Shown one piece after another: positions 35,463-41,583 of a stretch of 64,000 nt of DNA; positions within the stretch are counted from its first letter, which is position 1; each line of letters opens with the position of its first letter. A program made the position numbers and the translations under genes. The notes below the pieces were generated by a model, which was given only the letters and a program-made list of their open reading frames with translations, ran no database searches and was not told the DNA's origin. The stretch is from Psychroflexus aurantiacus (GTDB lineage Bacteria; Bacteroidota; Bacteroidia; Flavobacteriales; Flavobacteriaceae), in assembly GCF_010820555.1 (NCBI RefSeq), contig NZ_JAAIKD010000003.1:372001-436000 (forward strand), in the 5' to 3' direction.

Positions 35463-36175
35463 AATAGTTCGAAATCGCTTAACATCTCAATACAAGATTG
35501 TTTGTTATTAAACATCAGAATATCTATAATAGATAGACCAGGAACAAAATTGTTTGTAAATTGTTTATAAGATTTAATATTAGATTTTAAAAATTGCAGT
35601 TCAATTCCAAACTTTTTAAAGTCCTTTTTTTCATATAAATCCATTCCACCAAAAGCATTGACGTATTTGTTGCCTTCTAGTTTTTTTGTTATATCAATTA
35701 GTCTTTCGCTTTTTTCTAGACCTCTATTAAAAGCAAATTCCTTAGAAGAAACTATTGTTTTTTTCTCTATTTCGAGATAATTCAAAATATTTTTCACGCT
35801 ATTAATCGCTAATTCAGCTATAGTAGAAGATCTAATATCAAAAGTTTTACTTAAAATAGGGTAAACTGAGTCAAAATAAGGTGCTTTTTTGTAAGAATGG
35901 TAAATTAATAATATTACTTTATTATAGTGCTTATTTTCAAAATCCACATTTACTTCATTGATTAACTTATTTTGGCTTGCTTGTAAACATGGAATTGAAA
36001 TTAATTTATCAGTGCCATTTATTAAAATTCGGTTTCTATTTATCCATCCTCTTTTAATAAAATTGACATCATCGTAGAAAACAAACTCATCCACAGCCTT
36101 AATCAACTGGAAATAGCCGATATAAGGAAATATATAAGGCTGCATAACTGCAATCGATTTGCTATCCCTAGTCAT
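35459..36175 (-). CDS. wbqC: WbqC-like family protein
   Basis: A 238-residue WbqC family (PF08889) protein. SIAVMQPYIFPYIGYFQLI, FVFYDDVNFIKRGWINRNRI and KYVNAFGGMDLYEKKDF are the family's conserved blocks. The biochemical role is not firmly known; members are found in O-antigen loci beside DegT aminotransferases and acyl or formyl transferases, and an acyltransferase-like or amino-sugar modifying role is often supposed. It overlaps degT by 8 nt and the sulfotransferase by 4 nt. Confidence 0.88.
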   Translation of the reverse strand: MTRDSKSIAVMQPYIFPYIGYFQLIKAVDEFVFYDDVNFIKRGWINRNRILINGTDKLISIPCLQASQNKLINEVNVDFENKHYNKVILLIYHSYKKAPYFDSVYPILSKTFDIRSSTIAELAINSVKNILNYLEIEKKTIVSSKEFAFNRGLEKSERLIDITKKLEGNKYVNAFGGMDLYEKKDFKKFGIELQFLKSNIKSYKQFTNNFVPGLSIIDILMFNNKQSCIEMLSDFELL

Positions 36176-37238
36176 AATTGATAATTGAAGTTATTTGTTT
36201 TAAATTTTCATGGCTTAAACTATCATAAATCGGCAAACACAACACACTTTTGACTATATCATCAGCTATAGGACATTGTGAAGACTGAATATAAGGTAAG
36301 TCTTCCAAATTTGGATAGAAGTAACGCCTAGGAAAGATATCTTGAGCTTCCAACTTGGATTTTACTTTCAAAAGTTGGGATTCACTTTTAAAAACAACTG
36401 GATAATAACTGTAATTCCACTGTGTACCTTCTCTGAGTTTAAGTTTACTCAACAAATTAAAATCCAGATGTTTGTCATAATACTTGCAGACGCGCTGGCG
36501 CTCAGTCAAGATATACTCCATATAGGGTAAAACACTTAAGCCCATAGCAGCCTGAAGCTCACTCATTTTTGCATTAAGTCCTAAGCCATAGTATTCTTCC
36601 TGGCCGTTATGTCCAAAATTATGGCGAAACCACATCTCTTGCCGAGTGGCTTCATCTTGGCATAATAAGGCACCGCCTTCTCCTGTATGAAATAACTTGG
36701 TGGCATGAAAACTACAAGTGCTGACATCTCCGTAATTAAAAATAGAGTACCCCTTATACTTCACTCCAAAACAATGGGCTGCATCATAAATCACTTTCAG
36801 CTTATGTTTTTTGGCTATGGCTTCAATCTCTTCAACAGCACAGGGGTTTCCATACACATGAGTAGCCAGTATAGCAGTGGTTTTATCCGTGATAGCCGCT
36901 TCTATTTTAGTTTCATCAATGGTCAAATACTCGGGGTGAATATCCACAAAGACAGGCGTGCACTTTTCCCAGACAATCGTCGCCGTCGTCGCTACATAAG
37001 AAAAAGGCGTTGTAATCACTTCTCCACCCTCTCCAAAGGCATTTAAAGCAATCTGAAGCGGCAAGGTTCCATTGGTCATCGGTATGATATTATTCACCCC
37101 TAAGTAAACCTGTAGCTTTTGAGACAGTTCTTTATACAATTCACCATTATTGGTCAGCCACTGGTTTTTCCAAATACGTTCCAATTGTCTTTGGTAATCT
37201 TCTATCGGCGGGAAATAAGTTTTGGTGACGTTGATCAT
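36168..37238 (-). CDS. DegT/DnrJ/EryC1/StrS sugar aminotransferase
   Basis: A 356-residue PLP enzyme (fold type I) that transfers an amino group to a keto-sugar nucleotide. MTNGTLPLQIALNAFGEGGE, TTPFSYVATTATIVWEKCTP, IYDAAHCFGVKYKGYSIFNY and CSFHATKLFHTGEGGALLCQ are clear; the lysine in ATKL, near residue 181, forms the internal aldimine. GLNAKMSELQAAMGLSVLPY is the usual later block. Its product could be the substrate of the formyltransferase at 15445. No dehydratase that would make a keto-sugar is in the window, so the substrate must come from elsewhere. Overlaps neighbours by 4 and 8 nt. Confidence 0.92.
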   Translation of the reverse strand: MINVTKTYFPPIEDYQRQLERIWKNQWLTNNGELYKELSQKLQVYLGVNNIIPMTNGTLPLQIALNAFGEGGEVITTPFSYVATTATIVWEKCTPVFVDIHPEYLTIDETKIEAAITDKTTAILATHVYGNPCAVEEIEAIAKKHKLKVIYDAAHCFGVKYKGYSIFNYGDVSTCSFHATKLFHTGEGGALLCQDEATRQEMWFRHNFGHNGQEEYYGLGLNAKMSELQAAMGLSVLPYMEYILTERQRVCKYYDKHLDFNLLSKLKLREGTQWNYSYYPVVFKSESQLLKVKSKLEAQDIFPRRYFYPNLEDLPYIQSSQCPIADDIVKSVLCLPIYDSLSHENLKQITSIINYD

Positions 37239-38041
37239 ATATTTTCCACTGCGTAATTTTTATCAAGCTTTCCGTTTTTCTTTATATAGACAAATTCACA
37301 AAGCCATAATACTTTATTAGAAAATGGTCGATTAATATCTGTAATGTCGAATAATTTAAATCCTTTTTCATCAAGATAATTACTCATTATTAAAGCAGAA
37401 TTTTTTATCCTTCCATTCATTATTCCCACTTCTACCATAATGATTTCAACATTATTCAAAAGGTTGCTCGCCCCTTCCAAAACTTTTAAATCTAGACCTT
37501 CTGCATCAATTTTTAAAATAGAAGGTGTTTTTAAATTATTTTCCTTTACAAAAGATTCAAGTTTTACTATGGGTGCTTTTATTTGATTAAATCCTCTGTT
37601 TTGTGCCTCTTGCTCTGAAAAACTAAATGTACAACTATCATCCCTTTTATGCATTGTGAAATTTAATTCATCATTTACATGACCTACTCCCACTGAAAAT
37701 AAATGAATATTTTTATGTTTCTTAAAAAGTAAATCAAGATCCGTTTTTAAGTTAATTTGAGGTTCAAACAAATAGTACGTGGCATCAGGGAAATATTTCA
37801 AACACTCCTTAGTCCAAGTACCTTTATTGGCGCCAATATCATAAATTGTCTCCGGATAATAATTTTGGTTAATTAAAATAGTGAAAAAATTGTCCAACAA
37901 ATTATTTTTAGCATAAGTATTTGATTTATAATCTTTTTTATTTAGTGCTAATTGATTATAATTTTTAAAGGTTATTATTTCATAACCTAACTTATTTGTT
38001 ATTTTCTTAATTATATTTTTGACTATTCTCATTAACACCAT
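37235..38041 (-). CDS. FkbM-family methyltransferase
   Basis: A 268-residue SAM-dependent methyltransferase. TIYDIGANKGTWTKECLKYF gives the SAM-binding glycine motif near residue 65, followed by FPDATYYLFEPQ, LFSVGVGHVNDELNFTMHKR and the family's LKIDAEGLDLKVLEGASNLL. O-methylation of a sugar is the expected role; in ABC-exported O-antigens a methyl group can also cap the chain and be recognised by Wzt, which fits the position directly after wzt. It overlaps wzt by 10 nt. Confidence 0.9.
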   Translation of the reverse strand: MVLMRIVKNIIKKITNKLGYEIITFKNYNQLALNKKDYKSNTYAKNNLLDNFFTILINQNYYPETIYDIGANKGTWTKECLKYFPDATYYLFEPQINLKTDLDLLFKKHKNIHLFSVGVGHVNDELNFTMHKRDDSCTFSFSEQEAQNRGFNQIKAPIVKLESFVKENNLKTPSILKIDAEGLDLKVLEGASNLLNNVEIIMVEVGIMNGRIKNSALIMSNYLDEKGFKLFDITDINRPFSNKVLWLCEFVYIKKNGKLDKNYAVENI

Positions 38042-39291
38042 CTTACATCAATTGTTTTTGAATCCATTAAAAAAGGTGTCCATATTTGCTTATCATGCTC
38101 TATTTGTATTGAAATAGCTTTGTGGGTTTTATAATAAACATTAAAACCAAAATCTTCTGATGCAGTGAAAGTTATATTGTAAATGCCTTTTGATAAATAA
38201 ATATTTTTTAGCTGAAAAGTAAACGTAATCTCATCCTGGTTTTCAATTGTTTTCAAATCTTGGTTTTCCGGCAATACCTCAGCAATACCTCTTTGTTCTT
38301 TATCATAAATTGCTAAAGAAATGTATGGTATTTTTGACAGGTTCTTATTTTGAATTTTGAATTTCAAGTCAATCGTATTTCCCCAAAGAATATGATAAAT
38401 ATTATTTGAAGGAACAACCCCATCAACCCAAGCTTTTTTTAATTCAATTGAATTATCCGAGAAAACAATCTGAGAATTTTCATTTGTTGAAAATTTATTA
38501 TAATACAAGTCAATTCCACTTGATACGTTCTGCCCTTGAAATTTTACCACTCCTTTTTCTAATAGAATAATCTGATTACAAATCCGCGACACCATGGGCA
38601 TAGAGTGTGATACAAAAACAATAGCCGTATTAGGCAGGATAGTATCTATCTTCTTAAAGCATTTCAAAACAAAGCCCAAATCCCCTACCGCCAGCACCTC
38701 GTCAATAATCAACACATCCGGCTCCATCTGTGCCGCCACGGCAAAGCCCAGACGCACCTTCATCCCGCTGCTGTAGTTTTGTACCGGCATATCTATAAAC
38801 TCCCGTATTTCGGCAAAGTCTATGATTTCCTCTACTTTAGAATCAATCTCCTTTCGGGTAAAGCCTAAAATAGCACCGTTGTTATAGATGTTTTCCCGAC
38901 CGCTCAATATGGGGTTAAACCCGGCCCCCAGTTCTATAAGCGCACTGACGCGTCCTCGCATCACTACCTTGCCTTCATCCGGATTGATGAGGCCGTTGAG
39001 TATTTTAAGCAGGGTGGATTTACCTGCGCCGTTATGACCGATAAGACCTAAGCACTCGCCGCGTTTCAGTGTAAAACTGATGTCTTTGACCGCCCAGAAT
39101 TCTTTGGGTCTTAACTCGCGTTTTTCTTTGTTGCCCGAATAACCGGATACCAAATCCTGCACCCCATACCACAGACTGGTTTTTAGATCTTTACAGAATT
39201 TCTTGGACAGTCCGGTCACCTCGACCAGGGTTTCTTTGGGTTCAGTAACGTCTTTGTTTATTTGGCTGGTGGTCTCTTGCTCCATCATCAT
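38032..39291 (-). CDS. wzt: Polysaccharide ABC exporter, ATP-binding subunit with glycan-binding extension
   Basis: A 419-residue Wzt-type ATPase. Walker A GHNGAGKSTLLK near residue 85, signature NYSSGMKVRLGFA, Walker B VLIIDEVLAVGD near 192 and the His switch VFVSHSM. From about residue 255 a C-terminal extension (ISLAIYDKEQRGIAEVLPEN, ITFTFQLKNIYLSKGIYNI) is of the Wzt_C beta-sandwich type that recognises the finished glycan. The ATPase part is G+C richer than the extension: 34 of 60 G+C at 38701-38760 against 18 of 60 at 38041-38100. It partners the membrane subunit directly upstream (no gap). Confidence 0.93.
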   Translation of the reverse strand: MMMEQETTSQINKDVTEPKETLVEVTGLSKKFCKDLKTSLWYGVQDLVSGYSGNKEKRELRPKEFWAVKDISFTLKRGECLGLIGHNGAGKSTLLKILNGLINPDEGKVVMRGRVSALIELGAGFNPILSGRENIYNNGAILGFTRKEIDSKVEEIIDFAEIREFIDMPVQNYSSGMKVRLGFAVAAQMEPDVLIIDEVLAVGDLGFVLKCFKKIDTILPNTAIVFVSHSMPMVSRICNQIILLEKGVVKFQGQNVSSGIDLYYNKFSTNENSQIVFSDNSIELKKAWVDGVVPSNNIYHILWGNTIDLKFKIQNKNLSKIPYISLAIYDKEQRGIAEVLPENQDLKTIENQDEITFTFQLKNIYLSKGIYNITFTASEDFGFNVYYKTHKAISIQIEHDKQIWTPFLMDSKTIDVRWC

Positions 39292-40134
39292 TTAGGCACT
39301 TAAACGTTCAACAAAAATAGGAATCGATATCCGGTAAAACACCAAAGCTAACAGAAACAAAGGTATGCTGGCACCAAATATGATTAAAAAGTAAGTGGTA
39401 TATTCTAAAGGTATCCCAAGGGCTAAATTCCGTCCTACCACCACTATGGGGGTTAAAGGGTTGTATTGCATAACAGTCCGCATCACTCCGGTCTCCGGAA
39501 TGCTATAGACCACTGGAGTTACATACATTAAAAACTGCATGCTAAAACCTATAATTTTCGAAACATCGGTATATAACATGCCTATGGGCGTGAGCAGCAA
39601 GCCTATGGTATTGCCGATCAGAATGGCCCCCAGCATGGCAAACGGAAATAAAAGCAGTCCCCAGCTGAGCCCCACCCCGTAACTGAATAAAAAGATAAAA
39701 AGCAGGATGACTTTGATGGAGGTGTTAAAAAGCAGTTTCAGTATACCCGACATGATGAGGGCTTCTTTAGGAAAGTTGATCTTGGACATGATGCCTTTGC
39801 CAGAGTTGGTGCTTTGAATCGGCGAGGTAATGGACGCCGTAATGATAGACCATAGCAGGGTTCCTGCAAACACGTAGACAGGATAAGGCACGCCGGTATC
39901 GGTAATTTTCACCGTCCCGCTGGAATTCAGAAACATCCAGACAAAGGCGGTGGCCAGGGGCGGTGCAAACGCCCAGAGTATCCCCAAATAAGATTGCCGG
40001 TACTGGGCGGTGATATCGCGTTTAGCCAGCTGGAAGGCTAAAAACCGGGACTTGTTCAAATCTCGTAGACTTTCTTTTAAAAGTTTTGGAATATTCCGGT
40101 TGGTTTCCTTTTGATAAATGCGCGTCTGCATCAT
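39292..40134 (-). CDS. wzm: Polysaccharide ABC exporter, membrane subunit
   Basis: A 280-residue ABC-2 type permease with about six membrane segments. FLAFQLAKRDITAQYRQSYL and GILWAFAPPLATAFVWMFL are the typical Wzm start; IMSKINFPKEALIMSGILKL and TPIGMLYTDVSKIIGFSMQF are other conserved parts. With Wzt it would carry lipid-linked glycan across the inner membrane. It is the first large gene of the minus-strand locus; a TAAATTTG box lies 156 nt upstream with a small open frame between. Confidence 0.93.
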   Translation of the reverse strand: MMQTRIYQKETNRNIPKLLKESLRDLNKSRFLAFQLAKRDITAQYRQSYLGILWAFAPPLATAFVWMFLNSSGTVKITDTGVPYPVYVFAGTLLWSIITASITSPIQSTNSGKGIMSKINFPKEALIMSGILKLLFNTSIKVILLFIFLFSYGVGLSWGLLLFPFAMLGAILIGNTIGLLLTPIGMLYTDVSKIIGFSMQFLMYVTPVVYSIPETGVMRTVMQYNPLTPIVVVGRNLALGIPLEYTTYFLIIFGASIPLFLLALVFYRISIPIFVERLSA

Positions 40135-40162
40135 TTGTATATTGAATAATTATAAGATCGAA

Positions 40163-40273
40163 TCATAAAGTAAGTGTTTTAAGTCTGTATTGAAATTCTC
40201 TTCTAATTTTTTCCAAACGGTATTGATCAATGATACTTTCGCTTCCTTTACTAATTGATTGAGATAAAAACAT
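40163..40273 (-). CDS. Candidate small leader gene upstream of wzm (36 codons)
   Basis: ATG at 40273, TGA at 40163-40165. The product is MFLSQSISKGSESIIDQYRL then EKIRREFQYRLKTLTL, charged and probably helical. Support: its ATG is 17 nt behind a TAAATTTG box, the same spacing seen at ilvE, lipB, rnhB, hemW and the MutS-like gene, and the stretch has protein-like composition. It could be a leader peptide affecting the operon, a small protein, or chance. I recognise no family. Confidence 0.4.
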   Translation of the reverse strand: MFLSQSISKGSESIIDQYRLEKIRREFQYRLKTLTL

Positions 40274-40290
40274 GCTGTTTAATTACTGGT

Positions 40291-40298
40291 CAAATTTA
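40291..40298 (-). promoter_or_regulatory. Bacteroidota -7 box for the polysaccharide operon
   Basis: TAAATTTG on the minus strand, an exact TAnnTTTG. It is 17 nt before the small frame at 40273 and 156 nt before wzm. It is the best promoter candidate for the locus, and I find no comparable box at the few larger gaps inside it. Confidence 0.6.
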
Positions 40299-40480
40299 CG
40301 TTTTTTGTTGGATATCCGTTACTGGAGTTCAGATTTTGGTGATGTGGTGATGTGGTGAGGTGGTGAGAAGTGGTGGGGTTTTTAGTGAGGAGTCTTGAGT
40401 GGTAAGTCACAAATCAAAATTGAAGAAAATATTTAAAAGTTAGGATCTTAAACTCGGCCTACTTTTTATGGATGTAGCAA

Positions 40481-40627
40481 AACAAAAAAGTGGTGAAGTG
40501 AGGGCGAAGGAGCAAAGCACTAGTGAAACGGTTTGCTTTGCGAGGTGGAGCCGCTTTTGTAGTTTTCAAAGACATAAAAATAAGCCTAGACTTTTTTGTT
40601 TCTTTTTTGGGCGATGCAAAAAAGAAA
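40481..40627. repeat. Structured intergenic element with nested inverted repeats
   Basis: AACAAAAAAGT (40481-40491) pairs with ACTTTTTTGTT (40590-40600); inside, GCAAAGC (40512-40518) pairs with GCTTTGC (40535-40541); at the right end TTTCTTTTTTG (40599-40609) and CAAAAAAGAAA (40617-40627) form a perfect 11-bp stem with a 7-nt loop. It lies in the 744-nt gap between wzm and lipB. The left part of that gap (40340-40400) is GTGGTGAG-type low complexity. Confidence 0.7.
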
Positions 40628-40658
40628 AGGATGGTTAAGTTTTCTAAATAACCTCCAT

Positions 40659-40767
40659 TTCGATAGTTATCGAAGGCCTCTTAACTTGCTTCGCCTATTC
40701 GAATATTCGGCGTGGCTGCACCACTAATCGTATAGTCGGCAGGGCAGTGTTGCTAAGTCCCCATTAC
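40659..40767 (-). repeat. Dispersed intergenic repeat, copy 4, with palindrome (right flank of the locus)
   Basis: TTCGATAGTTATCGAA (40659-40674) is followed by CGAATATTCGGCGTGGCTGC, ACCACTAATCGTATAGTCGG and GCTAAGTCCCCATTAC. Read on the minus strand this is the same order as copy 3 plus the palindrome at 3651, so the two flanks of the polysaccharide locus are inverted copies. Confidence 0.8.
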
Positions 40768-40853
40768 ACGAATACTCGATTACACGACTACACAAAACTG
40801 TTAACAAACCCTGACTTAATCTAAAATAAAACATACGTCTCCGTGATAAAGTT

Positions 40854-40861
40854 TACCTTTG
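40854..40861 (+). promoter_or_regulatory. Bacteroidota -7 box for lipB
   Basis: TACCTTTG, an exact TAnnTTTG, 17 nt before the lipB ATG. Confidence 0.6.
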
Positions 40862-40878
40862 CCTTAGAATAAAAAGTC

Positions 40879-41583
40879 ATGAATAAAGAGATAAAAGTCC
40901 TGGAATTGGGGCAACGCGATTATAAAGAAACCTGGGATTTTCAGGAGGAATTGTTCCAGAACGTCCTTAACACCAAAATCCAAAACCGACGGGAATCCAG
41001 CGATTTGCCTACCGAAAATCACCTGATTTTCGTAGAGCATCCCCACGTGTACACCCTGGGGAAAAGCGGGAATTTATCCAATTTACTGCTGAATGAACAG
41101 CAGCTGGCCGAAAAAGGAGCGACCTTTTATAAAATCAATCGCGGGGGCGACATCACTTACCACGGCCCTGGTCAGGTGGTGGGCTATCCCATTCTGGACC
41201 TGGAGAATTTCTTTACCGATATTCATAAGTACCTCCGATTTCTGGAAGAAATGGTGATTCTCACCCTGGCAGAATACGGACTAAAAGCCGAGCGCAGTGA
41301 AGGCGAAACCGGGGTCTGGCTGGATGTGGGCACTCCCTTTGCCCGAAAAATCTGCGCCATGGGTGTTCGCGCGTCCCGCTGGGTGACCATGCACGGATTT
41401 GCCTTTAATGTGAATGCCGATTTGGGTTACTTCGATAACATCGTGCCCTGCGGTATCCGGGACAAGGCAGTCACCTCACTGAATGTGGAACTCGGCAAAG
41501 CCGAAATTCCCGTAGAGGAAGTCAAAGCCAAACTCAAAAAACACTTTGCCGAACTTTTCGAAGCCAGGCTCACGGAGTCCTAA
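40879..41583 (+). CDS. lipB: Lipoyl(octanoyl) transferase
   Basis: A 234-residue LipB, which moves octanoate from acyl carrier protein to the lipoyl domains of 2-oxoacid dehydrogenases or the glycine cleavage H protein. HLIFVEHPHVYTLGKSGN, NRGGDITYHGPGQVVGYPIL and KICAMGVRASRWVTMHGFAF (with the conserved Lys) are visible, and the catalytic Cys is in NIVPCGIRDKAV near residue 191. Length is normal. It is convergent with the large lipoprotein gene, overlapping its end by 4 nt. Confidence 0.97.
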   Translation: MNKEIKVLELGQRDYKETWDFQEELFQNVLNTKIQNRRESSDLPTENHLIFVEHPHVYTLGKSGNLSNLLLNEQQLAEKGATFYKINRGGDITYHGPGQVVGYPILDLENFFTDIHKYLRFLEEMVILTLAEYGLKAERSEGETGVWLDVGTPFARKICAMGVRASRWVTMHGFAFNVNADLGYFDNIVPCGIRDKAVTSLNVELGKAEIPVEEVKAKLKKHFAELFEARLTES

